64,000 nt of DNA from Molanna angustata. Taxonomy: Eukaryota > Arthropoda > Insecta > Trichoptera > Molannidae. The notes under the pieces are model-generated. The model did not search any database. It had not been told where the DNA came from and saw nothing but the letters and a program-made list of their open reading frames with translations. This document shows positions 47,005 to 58,839 of the stretch, one piece after another. Location of the stretch: NCBI GenBank assembly GCA_963576475.1, contig OY754972.1:35192556-35256555 (forward strand), written 5' to 3'. The first letter of the stretch is position 1, and each line of letters begins with the position of its first letter. The position numbers were made by a program, and so were the translations under genes.

Positions 47005-47980
47005 CGGGAAACAAACAGCTTAATACAATATAAGGGATTAACAATAAAATAATAACAACTATGCCAATAACATGTTTCCACAAGTATACAGGTAAAATTT
47101 TAAAAGGCAATACATGCCTATGTGAAATAAATAAATAAATAAATAAAATTATATTATGTAAGAAGTAGGAAGTAAGTATTATTGAGGTAGGAGGGATTTA
47201 AGAGGGAATAAGGAGGGAATATTGATTGATTAAAATAAAATACAACCTAGATGAAAGTGACATCTGTAGATAATATGGATAAACATATTAATAAAAAGAT
47301 TGATTGTTGTTTAGTTTGGTTCAGAACCATTTAAATGAAGAATGTTATCAAAGTAATATAAGTATATTTTGACAGATGTCGTCCAACTAGATTTATAAAA
47401 TTATTTTTATATTATTTTGGCTGTTTCTATGCAAGGGTGAATAATTTAAATATATATTAATAATTTAGATAGGTAACAATAAACAGTTGTTATTAAGACA
47501 AAAATAATAATAGATTGCCATTATAGACCTCCTCTAGTAAAAACAATATTGACTGTAACTTGTATATAGACATTTTAATCTTATAAAATAGTAAAAATTG
47601 TAATAAAAAGTTTATTGTGAAAAATCAAGTTATTGAAAAATCAAACCCCACCAACCAAGAAAAGATATCTCTGGATTAGAGAGATATCCCACATTATATG
47701 TAATCATTGTGAAATGGAAAAAAATAATTGATTTTTCGCGAGAAACCTGTTAAATTATGAGAATCAAAAAATAAATTATATCCATATTAAATAGCTGTAA
47801 CTCGTCTTGTTTTCTGTTCATTAACTAGGTATTATCTCTTTTGCACAAAAACAACAAATGCTTTAAATACAGCGCAAATTATGGGATAAACAGATTATAC
47901 TTCGAGAATCGTTTAACTAATCCAATGATTCAAAAATTAAGCCAGTGTCTAGACAATGTATGCCATAGACCTGTGGTCGG
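47005..47980. other. AT-rich stretch downstream of the microsatellite
   Basis: An (AAAT)n run at about 47127-47150 is present. No other structure was recognised. Confidence 0.45.
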
Positions 47981-47989
47981 TAACTAGAG

Positions 47990-48786
47990 CAGCGTTTCCT
48001 AAATGGTGGTCCGCGGAACCCTGGGGTTCCGTGGAAGGGTCACAGGGGTTCCGCGATCTTTCGGAGAGAAATTTTATTTCTTATTTATTCGAATTGAAGC
48101 TAACAATACATGAATAAAGTATATAGATACAGATAAAAGTTACATTACAAAAAATATCCAATCCATACATCAATCTATTAAAAGCTTACAATAATATCAA
48201 AATAAAACATAAAACGTTCGTGGAAGACTCGTTACCGCGCGCCGTCGCGTCTACCCGATAAAAAGTGCGGGCGGTGCGGGACGTGGAGACGAGCGGTGCA
48301 TTGCACAGCACACAGCACAGCACACTCTTGACTCATCTCATTTATTTATACAAACACAACAAGACTGACACTCAACAAATCATAACGAAAATTGCCGCGC
48401 AGTGAGAAAATTTCAGGTAATATTTAACACGATAAAATAAAATATTTCTCACTGTGCGTCAATTTTAGTTTTAATTTCTTAGGACAAACATTACAAGTCT
48501 AAAATTTTCTCGCTGTGCGGCAATTTTCGTTTTGATTTATTGATACAAACACGACAGGACTGAAATTTTCTCGCTACGCGGCATTTTTCTTTTTTGGTTT
48601 ACTGGTGCAAACATTTAAAATCTTAAAAATTTTTCGCTGCACAGCAGTTTTGATTTTGATTTATTGATGCAGTCTAACATGAAAATATTCAAACTATGTA
48701 CATACAAGGTAAACACTTTATGTAGTTCCGCCAAAAAAAGTATGATCATTTAGGGTTCCATGGCCAAATAAAATTGGGAACCGCTG
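47990..48786. mobile_element. hAT MITE with exact 8-bp target duplication
   Basis: The ends are CAGCGTTTCCTAAATGG on the left and, reversed, CAGCGGTTCCCAATTTT on the right. AACTAGAG is duplicated perfectly at 47982-47989 and 48787-48794. An 8-bp duplication and CAG..G..TTCCCAA ends are typical of hAT. The interior has a GC-rich patch (48235-48330) and a tandem array. No transposase remains. Confidence 0.93.
48440..48680 (+). repeat. About 60-bp tandem array inside hAT MITE
   Basis: The unit CTCGCTGTGCGGCAATTTTC is repeated at about 48452, 48508, 48569 and 48631, each followed by GATTTATTGATACAAACA-like sequence. The copies diverge by 10-20%. Confidence 0.85.
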
Positions 48787-48841
48787 AACTAGAGAATAAT
48801 TATAATAACTCTGGTTAAATACACTAAAATATCTAAGTTTT

Positions 48842-49440
48842 TAACTACGTTGAGTATTTTTCTACCAACTAGTTTCGGAGACGTAACCGATCCTTCGTCC
48901 GGACAAACTTATACTAAACTTAGATACCTACTATGTAATGTACATAATGTGACCCGTGTGCCTAAATTATGTATCGGAAAGTTGATGGGCGGAGTTTACA
49001 TTATTGAAATCAGAGGTTGTCAAAGGAAAAATATTAAATAATGGAGTATTGTTTAAATGTACTTGATTATTAATTATTTTTTTGTTTTTTTATTTAAGGC
49101 TTTTTTTATCTCTAATGCCTCCAAATTATCTAATCTCAAACCCTCTTTATTTATGTGCAATTTTTTAGCCTGTTTGAGTATTGAAAGAATGATTTTTTTC
49201 AATCAAATGATTGGCAAAATCTGAGAAATTGTTACTTTTTTAACATCTTAAATGTTCCTTAATTCTGATACAAAATTTCTACCTGTTTTACATAATATAT
49301 TAAAATATTCACAATCTACACAATTTAATCTATAGACTCCCGAATTACTTAAAACCGTGTCTTTACATATCTTTATTATTTAAAAAAAATCCTAGATTAT
49401 CTACTACTCTGGTTAAATTTAAAAAATTTAATACCCACAT
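48842..49440 (-). mobile_element. Penelope-like element, GIY-YIG end, truncated
   Basis: On the minus strand 49050-49370 reads SNSGVYRLNCVDCEYFN, LCKTGRNFVSELRN, ISQILPII, KQAKKLHINKEGLRLDNLEALE and IKKA. This is the GIY-YIG endonuclease domain of Penelope-like retroelements: GVY with a CxxC, a CKTGRNF in place of GQTGRNF, and a C-terminal LEALEI. Stops interrupt it, and the catalytic YIG is replaced. Downstream (48864-48902) a hammerhead-like core follows, as expected for the terminal repeats of such elements. The reverse transcriptase is absent. Confidence 0.75.
48864..48902 (-). ncRNA. Degenerate hammerhead-ribozyme-like motif
   Basis: On the minus strand CGGACGA is followed by a GGA...TCC stem, then GAAAC-TA-GTT. 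The hammerhead core is CUGANGA, stem II, GAAAC, short stem III and a cleavage triplet, and this matches except for one base in the first box. Stem I does not pair well, so activity is unlikely. Confidence 0.45.
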
Positions 49441-49482
49441 ATGAGGACTTACATGTAAAAATATTACGCTTAAATATTGTGG

Positions 49483-49850
49483 TTTTTTTTTTTAACATGT
49501 CTACGTAGGGGACGCCAGCTATTAGGATTTGGTCCATTTTACTCTTCCGAAGAAGCGCACTACGTAGCGTTGGGAGGGGTTTGCAATCTAGAAAAGAGAT
49601 TATTAATTCGGATTTTAAAAAGACCCGGGTTGTACGAAGATGGAAACACAGAATTCGGAAGATCGTTCCACAGTCGGGCTGCTGTATTAATAAAGGAGTT
49701 CGAGAAGCGACTTGTTCGTATATGTTGAAGGTCCACTGTGAATGGGTGCTGCGATTGAGTGAAGCGAGTGACTCTGTTGCGAGTGGGTGGAGGAGGGACC
49801 AAAGATAAATAAAAAAAGACCAAAGGTGGGAATCAAAGTGTCAATAATAT
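49483..49850 (-). mobile_element. LINE C-terminal fragment with A tail
   Basis: The minus strand reads TRNRVTRFTQSQHPFTVDL, RTSRFSNSFINTAARLWNDL and PSSYNPGLFKIRINNLFSRL, the conserved tail of a Jockey-type LINE. The 3' end is marked by an A run (T run on the plus strand at 49482-49495). The frame is intact for 87 codons. Confidence 0.75.
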
Positions 49851-49854
49851 ATTT

Positions 49855-50855
49855 TAAAACTATGTAAACTAAACAGTACATCTGGTATCGATCTTTTGAA
49901 GATCGACATCAGTATTTCACAAGGAACCGTTACAGCTGTAATGTTAATTTTAAATAACGTTCTAACCACTTATAAATATTACTTTCATTTTTTCCCCTGG
50001 CAATGAATACCAGATGGCCGTAGTCGGTAATTAAAGAAAGATTAAATAAAGCTGTCCAACTTTATAAAGTGGTCACATGTGAATTCGTTTTTATTAGTGA
50101 AGTGAGCAAATTTACTTTTTTATGAGTTTTAATTGCTCTTGTCGTATCTTACTGTAAAATGTAAAAAAGACTCGAAGAATGAAACGAGAAATCAATGGAT
50201 ATATTTCAAGGAAGCATTTTATATCGCCTTAGGATAATAGAAAAATATACAATTTCATTTGAAATGTGAGGCTATTGATATGATTGCTGAGATTTTTTCT
50301 TTCAATAAAAGATATATTATTATACATACTTAGGTACCTGTTATATTTTCGAATTTCCGGCTCTTACGGGACACCCGAAGATGATAATAGAAAATAGTGG
50401 AAGTAATATTATTTGCCAGTGCCTTATAAATAAATGTTTGACAATCGCTGGATTTTTTATAAAAAAAAAACAGTTTGAGATATTTTGTCAATCAGAACAC
50501 AAATTTTCAAAGCTCTAGCTTCATAGTTAGTGATATTTATAAAATTCAAAGTCAAAAGATTTACTTTTTAAACATCTTCTTCTAAATTCCTTTACATTCC
50601 TTTTCCTTAACATACGTGTGCTTGCACTCTGGTAAAGGGAAATATATTTTCTCTTATTTTGAATACTTTTCAATATATTTTTTTTGTTTTTATTATAAAT
50701 TTAATGAAATAAAAAATAATAATAATATTGCAGAAGTCATTTAGTTCAAAAAAAGATATACAATTAAAAATGATGAAGGATTTCAAATGAAATATTATTT
50801 ATACGATCAACATGATTCTTCCGAATCATGAATTATGAATATTAATAAAAATAAA
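49855..50855. other. Intronic stretch, nothing recognised
   Basis: AT-rich with no coding or repeat structure noted. Confidence 0.45.
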
Positions 50856-50859
50856 CTTA

Positions 50860-51445
50860 ATGACAGTTCAGTTTTTCCTGATGTTAAGGGTCGGAATAAA
50901 TAAAACTACGATTAACGCGACACTGTATTCAGTTAGACGGTTGACGCATGAAAGATGTCGATTTATAGAAAAAAAAGGACGACTTACGCACAAAACCACT
51001 ATACGTATCTTGGCGTAAAGTGGTTCAACGATCTATTGCCTGACCACAGAGACATGCAGATATTGTTGATTTAAAGAAATTTTATAAAAATATTAAGAGG
51101 GTTTGTGTATAAAAAAATATTTATTACTGTTTATTGTTGTATATTATAATATATGCTTATTTAGTTATTCATAATTGTATTTTTATATATTTGTACATTG
51201 TTACATATTATGTCTATTTTTGTTAACTAAGTTTATTTTTAGTTTTTCTTTTGCTATCTATGATTATTTTATTTGGTTTATTGTTATTTTTTGTATTATG
51301 TTTGTGAAGTTACTTCTCCCTTCAAAGCACGAGTTCATGTCTTTTTGAAGGAAGTTATATTGTAAAGTGTTTTAATTTCTTTTTGTTAATGTAATTTTCT
51401 TGTGTAATATGTTTTTTTTTGGTAATAAATAAATAAAAAAAAATA
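50860..51445 (+). mobile_element. LINE C-terminal remnant and 3' UTR
   Basis: KKRTTYAQNHYTYLGVKWFN followed by DLLPDHRDM (about 50973-51055) is the last polyprotein segment of a Jockey-type LINE with one or more shifts. A T-rich UTR ends in GGTAATAAATAAATAAAAAA at 51421-51445. Confidence 0.6.
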
Positions 51446-51464
51446 GAGAAATAAATTATCTTGC

Positions 51465-51481
51465 TTAAATCGACAGTTGGA
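51465..51481 (-). mobile_element. HINE 5'-end scrap
   Basis: AAATCGACAGTTGGA is the reverse of the family 5' terminus and directly follows a LINE tail. Confidence 0.5.
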
Positions 51482-51489
51482 TAAACCCA

Positions 51490-53140
51490 GGGTGGTTTTA
51501 TTCGATAATTTTGTTTTTTTTTTTGTAGATCAATAACATCTTAATATGCAGTTAGCCGAAACGATATTTTCTAATACCAAAGACCGAAATCTCCAAGTCG
51601 ATATGTAAACATACGAAAATGAAACTAAATGGTTCAATCAACATTTTTTTGCAAAATAACTTTATTTTAAGTAATGCTCTAGAAACCTCAACCTTATTTT
51701 TCTTTTGAACACCAGTTTGTTTTCTATTTTTTGCGATGCTTTATTAATCCTTGTATTGGCAAATGCGCAGTCCTCTTTCCTTATACACAATCAAGAGAAC
51801 ATAATAGTGGAATTCGTTCGGTTAAAGTTTCGGAATAGTTCCTATTAAAAATGAACGAAGTCGTTACAACGAGCACTCAGGTAGTCTCTAGACAATAATT
51901 ATCGCTACAGAATTGGGTAGGTACGTTCACAGCAACCTCCCCTAAATGTCATTATGACTTGAGACTCCGCCATTAAGGAGACTCTCAGTAAAAACTCCAA
52001 CTTTATAGCTTGAGACGATTTTCTCTTATCTGACTGGGTTGCTTTCGGAATGTTTCCAGGATAATTACAGCTACTTACATAGTAATCTTGGTCTGAAAAA
52101 CTCAATTTTGATCTGCTGCCACATAAAATGTTACAAAATTGTTTTCATTTATAGTATTTATATCTTCATTATTTTGATCCAACAGTTCTGAGTTTTGGAA
52201 AACATATGCAGTGAAATGTCACGGGAACATTAAATTATTAAAAAGTCTTCATATTATCATTTATCAGGCACCGATTTGATATTTTTTCAACGTACTGTAC
52301 AAGTATGATCAATGATTGTTTTATTAAATCAATTTTTATTGTGGGGAAAGAACTAGGTATCTTTTGGATTTAGTATGACGAATGATATGAGCAACATTAA
52401 TTTATATGTTGTACGGCTTTTGTTTTACTGCATTACTTCTCGGGAAATTTAGGTATATTGAAATATTACAAAATTTAACACTCACCCAATTACAAGTTGT
52501 CACATTCTGGTGAAATAAGATATTTATCGTCCCACAAACTAAAAACACAATTAAAAACTGTATATCTACAATCTTTAGAAAAAAATATGTATAACACAAG
52601 AAACTGTAATGTTATTTTATATTTCCGAGTTTAAGTTTCTCTGAACTGGTAATAATATTAACAATTAATGTGGAAATCGTTTATCGTTTATGAAAATCTA
52701 TCACGTATCACGTATCAATATATGTAATATTATATGTATGTGAAATTCTGTGCGTACCTACCAATGAATTAACATACAATAAATAGGTATATTGTATTCC
52801 TTTTAAAACAATTGTACATTATACTCAAGCGTAGAGAAAAGAACTAGATACAATAAATAAAGAAATATTGTGACTCAAAAAAACACCAGAATCAAGAAAC
52901 ACAGAAGAGAAAAATTATGTATAAAGAAAAGGCCACGGAAGAATGGCAGAATATGTGGCATTTGATTATTTACATGTTTCCATCAGAGAAAGCATGGATT
53001 ATATAGTACCTACTGATTTTAGTCAAACTTACATTTTTCTAAATATTTATATAAAACCATCAAATTGTGTACGTATACCGGTTTGTATGGCATAATACTG
53101 AAAACCTGATCCAGCTTTCTGCTAACAAGACCATATACAG
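51490..53140. other. Intronic stretch, nothing recognised
   Basis: No coding motif was found. A 66-codon minus frame at 51905-52105 shows no family resemblance. Confidence 0.45.
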
Positions 53141-53147
53141 CGATTCA

Positions 53148-56100
53148 TCCAACTGTCGATTCGTTCATGAGAATTCAATTCTCATAATGAATCGACATTA
53201 TTAAGCCAAGATGCGTGTACGAATGAAAATTTTGTATGGTGTAGTGGTCTTTTTGCATGCTAATAACACCAACTAGAGGCCTCGCAGCATATATGTTCCT
53301 ATACATGGATTTACTCAGAATTCGGAGTAGAACATTTTATGTGAGTTTTGTGTGTGTGTCTGTGTGTGTCCCCCCCTTATAACTTTTGATCCGCTCAATT
53401 TACAGAGCCCAAATTTTCAGAATATATAAACAGTTATATGCCTACAAAACTTTACTTTACAAAACTCAGAATTGTGAATTTTTGTTTCAGTCAGGGGTTA
53501 CCAACTTTTGAAGTTTTGATTTATTTTTCCATATATCTTAGAAACCATAAAAGCTAATATGCTAAAAATTGGTATAAACATAGACAAATACAAAATTTCA
53601 AATTGGTTTTTTTTTTAAAATCCAGGGTTTCTCAAACATTTTTATTAAGAAAAATATTTTTTTTTATATGAATTTATGAGTTTAACTGCCTATATTTCCA
53701 AATCTATTAAAAATATCGAAAAAAGCCGAAACACCTCAACTAGAAAATTTAATTTTCTATAAAAAATATTACAATTGTATTGTGTGTGTATGTGTGTGGG
53801 TGTCCCCCCCCCCCTTATAACTTTTGATCCGCTCAATTTACAGATCTCAAATTTTCAGAATATATAAACAGTTATAGGCCTACAAAACTTTTATACTCAG
53901 AATTGTGAATTTTTGTTTCAGTCAGGGGTTACCAACTTTTGAAGTTTTGATTTATTTTTCCATATATCTTAGAAACAATAAAAGCTAATATGCTAAAAAT
54001 TGGTATAAACATAGACAAATACAAAATTTCAAATTGGTTTTTTTTAAAAAATCCAGGGTTTCTCAAACATTTTTATTAAGAAAAATATTTTTTTTTATAT
54101 GAATTTATGAGTTTAACTGCCTATATTTCCAAATCTATTAAAAATATCGAAAAAAGCCGAAACACCTCAACTAGAAAATTTAATTTTCTATAAAAAATAT
54201 TACAATTGTATTGTGTGTGTATGTGTGTGGGTGTCCCCCCCCCCTTATAACTTTTGATCCGCTCAATTTACAGATCTCACATTTTCAGAATATATAAACA
54301 GTTATAGGCCTACAAAACTTTTATACTCAGAATTGTGAATTTTTGTTTCAGTCAGGGGTTACCAACTTTTGAAGTTTTGATTTATTTTTCCATATATCTT
54401 AGAAACCATAAAAGCTAATATGCTAAAAATTGGTATAAACATAGACAAATACAAAATTTCAAATTGGTTTTTTTTAAAAAATCCAGGGTTTCTCAAACAT
54501 TTTTATTAAGAAAAATATTTTTTTTTTTATGAATTTATGAGTTTAACTGCCTATATTTCCAAATCTATTGAAAATATCGAAAAAAGCCGAAACACCTCAA
54601 CTAGAAAATTTAATTTTCTATAAAAAATATTACAATTGTATTGTGTGTGTATGTGTGTGGGTGTCCCCCCCCCCCCTTATAACTTTTGATCCGCTCAATT
54701 TACAGATCTCAAATTTTCAGAATATATAAACAGTTATAGGCCTACAAAACTTTTATACTCAGAATTGTGAATTTTTGTTTCAGTCAGGGGTTATCAACTT
54801 TTGAATTTTTACTTTATTTTTCCATATATCTCAGAAACCATAAAAGCTAGAACGCTGAAAATTGGTATAAAGATAGACAAATACAAAATCTCAAATTAGG
54901 TTTATTTAAAAATTCCAGGGTTTCTCAAACATTTTTTATTAAGAAAATATTTTTTTTTTGATAAATTTATGAGTTTAACTGCCTATATTTCCAAATCTAT
55001 TAAAAATATCGAAAAAAGCCGAAACACCTCATTTAGAAAATTTAATTTTCTATAAAAAATATTACAATTGTATTGTGTGTGTATGTGTGTGGGTGTCCCC
55101 CCCCCCCCCTTATAACTTTTGATCCGCTCAATTTACAGATCTCAAATTTTCAGAATATATAAACAGTTATAGGCCTACAAAACTTTTATACTCAGAATTG
55201 TGAATTTTTTTTTCAGTCAGGGGTTATCAACTTTTGAATTTTTACTTTATTTTACCATATATCTCAGAAACCATAAAAGCTAGAACGCTGAAAATTGGTA
55301 TAAAGATAGACAAATACAAAATCTCAAATTAGGTTTATTTAAAAATTCCAGGGTTTCTCAAACATTTTTTATTAAGAAAATATTTTTTTTTTGATAAATT
55401 TATGAGTTTAACTGCCTATATTTCCAAATCTATTAAAAATTTCGAAAAAAGCCGAAACACCTCAACTAGAAAATTTAATTTTCTATAAAAAATATTACAA
55501 TTGTATTGTGTGTGTATGTGTGTGGGTGTCCCCCCCCCCCCCTTATAACTTTTGATCCGCTCAATTTACAGATCTCAAATTTTCAGAATATATAAACAGT
55601 TATAGGCCTACAAAACTTTTATACTCAGAATTGTGAATTTTTGTTTCAGTCAGGGGTTATCAACTTTTGAATTTTTACTTTATTTTTCCATATATCTCAA
55701 CCATAACCATAAAAGCTAGAACGCTGAAAATTGGTATAAAGATAGACAAATACAAAATCTCAAATTAGGTTTATTTAAAAATTCCAGGGTTTCTCAAACA
55801 TTTTTTATTAAGAAAATATTTTTTTTTTGATAAATTTATGAGTTTAACTGCCTATATTTCCATTTATTTTTAAATATCGAAAAAAACCGAAGCACCCCAA
55901 CTAGATAATTTAATTTTATATAAAAAATATAAACATTGTATTAGCACATCTCAATTTTTTTTTAACAATTTTTATACTAATTGAATTTAGTGACGACATC
56001 ACTTCATACAATTTGTATGGTAGTCGCCTATACAGAATATGTAAGAAGACTATACACAATATGTAAGAAGATAGTTTGATACATAAATCTCCAAACATAC

Positions 56101-56315
56101 ATACATACCATTATGCTGTTTTCATATTCTGTGTAGGAAAAACAGAATGACCTCCATACTATCCTATCCTGACAAACATACCTACATGTTTTATATAGAA
56201 AATAAAATATCTTCAAATATTTATTAATTTGCGTTGTTTATAGTTTGGTACGAATTCTTTGATTATGCATACTATCGCCATTGACAGTTGGATCTCATGT
56301 GTTACATGCAACTAG
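53148..56315 (+). mobile_element. HINE/DINE-1-like element with expanded tandem core
   Basis: The 5' end (TCCAACTGTCGATTCG and hairpin) and 3' end (TTGACAGTTGGATCTCATG, CATGTGTTACATG, CAACTAG|T) are those of an ordinary copy, yet the element is 3.2 kb long instead of about 1.0 kb. The excess is a tandem array of the spacer plus second block. Confidence 0.88.
53371..55975 (+). repeat. Tandem array, six units of about 432 bp
   Basis: The junction CCCCTTATAACTTTTGATCC recurs at 53376, 53814, 54244, 54676, 55109 and 55542, with spacings of 438, 430, 432, 433 and 433. Units 2-4 share CTAATATGCTAAAAATTGG, while the later ones share CTAGAACGCTGAAAATTGG. This indicates two rounds of local amplification. 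Each unit starts with GTGTGTGTATGTGTGTGGG and a C-run of variable length. Confidence 0.93.
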
Positions 56316-56319
56316 TTTT

Positions 56320-57675
56320 ATATCATTTAGATTAGATCTTCGCACTCACAAAAGTCTTGATTCAACAAATTCATTTCGAAAGGGTGATGCAATAAATAAC
56401 ATGAAAAGGAACATAAGCTTTCAAACGTAATTAGCCACTTACGGTGGTTTAAAAATAAATTAATGAACGTTGATTGTGTTCGGAAGGAAGGTCGTGTGCG
56501 ATGTAAAAGGCAAAGACATTAATTGCTCCTCTGTCAGCCCCTTTCAGCCTCTTTCAGTTACCCGAGCCCCTGTCGACACTCCCGAAACCCCTTCAAAGGA
56601 AGTGGTTAAATATCAAGTGGAAATTATACACCAGTCTTTTATTGAAGCTTTTCAAATAAATTGATTACTTCATAATAATGAGATTACCTAACTGAGAAAA
56701 GGTTATTTCAACCCAATATTATGAAATTTCATATTTTAGCCTAATATAACTAAATAAGTCATTCGTTTAATACAATTTAGGTGAAAGTTTAATGAATTTA
56801 TTGATATGTATATTCAATTTAATAAATATAGGTATGTTGACCAACGTGTCAATCGAGTACCTAAATCATATGCCGGCGATCATGTTTCCATTCCCAGCAG
56901 AAAAAAAGATGTTTAAGAAAAATAAAACACTGGTAGATTGAGAGAAGTTGCCATTAAGGCTTTTGTTGACGTATATGACCTTGGGCATACGGAATGTAGG
57001 TACACAAATATGCACACTTACCTATTCATTGTTACATCCAATATATTTCGTGGGGGATAGATAAAATTTAGAGTTTGTTTTTAATAGCAAAAATAGTAAT
57101 TAATAAATTTAAAAACTCAGTTAATTGATATTCGATTTCGATTGAAGTGAAATTCTAGCCTTGTGGGTTTTTAATTAATTATTGCAATAAAAATTAAATA
57201 AGGGTTTAAATAATTTTTATAGAAAAGAATTAAACAACATCAAAATCATGCAATAGAATAATGATGTAACAACAAACTCTTCTTTATTTCAATGACGTAT
57301 CTTTTGATGGTTCTGAGGAAAAGATTAAAGAAAGCGTACATTTTAACTATTAATTTATAGCCGTATGACTTACATAAATAGAAAAAAAGATTGCATATTA
57401 TCGTACATTTATCGTACCTACATAAAACTTTATTCAAGAAATACATATTTTGGGTAGATACCTATCGTACCTACATGATGTTTAATGTATTATTCTGAAA
57501 TCACAGTGGAAAATAATGCAACGACACCGAAGAACGAATATTACATATTTGTCGCTTCTCCAACACTTGTGCATGTAGGTTCTTGTGCTATTTTGACTTC
57601 AAACATTCCCAACTTAAAAGATTTCATAAAGGTGATAGGGTCAGCTGTTCCGCGAACGAAATTTATAAGGCAATA
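56320..57675. other. Intronic stretch, nothing recognised
   Basis: A 64-codon frame at 56470-56664 and a 63-codon frame at 57485-57676 show no recognisable domain. Confidence 0.4.
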
Positions 57676-57679
57676 AATA

Positions 57680-57990
57680 TACACTACACAATATCTACGG
57701 GGACACAATAGTCTGATACTTAATCTCCAAACATACATACGTACCATCATGCTGTTTTCATATTCTGGGTAGGATCAAAGGACTGACCTCCATACTATCC
57801 TATATTGACATACATACCTACTATTCTATCCTGACATACGTACCGACATGTTTTATATATGTAGAAAACAAAATATCTTAAAATATTTATAAATTTGCGT
57901 TTAAGTGTTTATATTTTGGTACGTATTCTTCAATTATACATACCTACTATCGCCATCGACAGTTGGATCTCATGAATAACATGCAACTAG
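57680..57990 (+). mobile_element. HINE 3' half
   Basis: From ACACAATATCTACGGGGAC to CGACAGTTGGATCTCATG and ATGCAACTAG|T, the family's 3' third is present. The terminal hairpin is altered (CATGAATAACATG). Confidence 0.8.
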
Positions 57991-58098
57991 TATCTAAACA
58001 TACATACATACCATCATGCTGTTTTCATATTCCGGGTAGGAAAAAAAGACTGACCTTCATACTATCCTATCTTGACATACATACCTACATGCAACTAG
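57991..58098 (+). mobile_element. Second HINE 3' fragment joined in tandem
   Basis: Immediately after the CTAG end of the previous copy, CTAAACATACATACATACCA to CATACCTACATGCAACTAG repeats part of the 3' third and again ends in CTAG|T. The internal part up to the subterminal repeat is deleted. Confidence 0.75.
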
Positions 58099-58104
58099 TA
58101 ATTG

Positions 58105-58715
58105 AAAAATCTTAGCTTTATCATTTGTATTATCACGTTTCTTCTATAAAATATGTTTCGCTTATTTCGTTTTCTCGCAGTGAAATATATGTATGTACCT
58201 ATATGATTGTATATTGGGGTATACTAGACGCTAAAAATAGTTTTTCTGGTTTCAATACTCTAGAGAGGTGAATTCTGATTTGGAACGGCACTTGACTACA
58301 TTTAGTAGGTAAATTGACGCTGGAATATTGAACATACAGTTTTTGTGTGCCCAACAGAAACCAAAAATATCTATATCTCGTACAGTTCGGTAACTGTTAT
58401 CATATCCGAGCCTGGGAGACAACTATTTTCCATTTTTAGAATGTTTCAGTAGGTACCCAGTTATCCCCGTATTATGTCATGGTTTATCGCATTTGTTCGA
58501 AGTTTGAGGGAGTATTGAGGATTTTGTTTGGAGAGAATATTAACGAGCCCGAGTGAATTTTATAGGATTTTTTTGTCAAAATTGAAATTGTATATTGTAT
58601 ATATTATAGAAAAAAGTATCATCATGATGGCCGACAGATTTTGGGAGAAAAAAATGACTCCATCTGGAAAATTGAAGTATGAAAGTACGCTGTAATAACA
58701 AAAATAAAGAAAACA
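58105..58715. other. Intronic stretch, nothing recognised
   Basis: No motif noted. Confidence 0.4.
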
Positions 58716-58719
58716 GGTA

Positions 58720-58835
58720 TCTGCTTTGAGCGCAGTCAATATTATAATAAATAATATGTTGATACAGTATATACAAAAACGGACCAAGAACAGATCCTTG
58801 AGGTACACCACAGTGCCCAGTATTGAACAAAGCTC
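58720..58835 (-). mobile_element. LINE RT scrap
   Basis: The minus strand reads NTGHCGVPQGSVLGPFLYIL, the conserved box before the catalytic motif of non-LTR RTs. Nothing downstream in frame is convincing. Confidence 0.6.
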
Positions 58836-58839
58836 AAGA

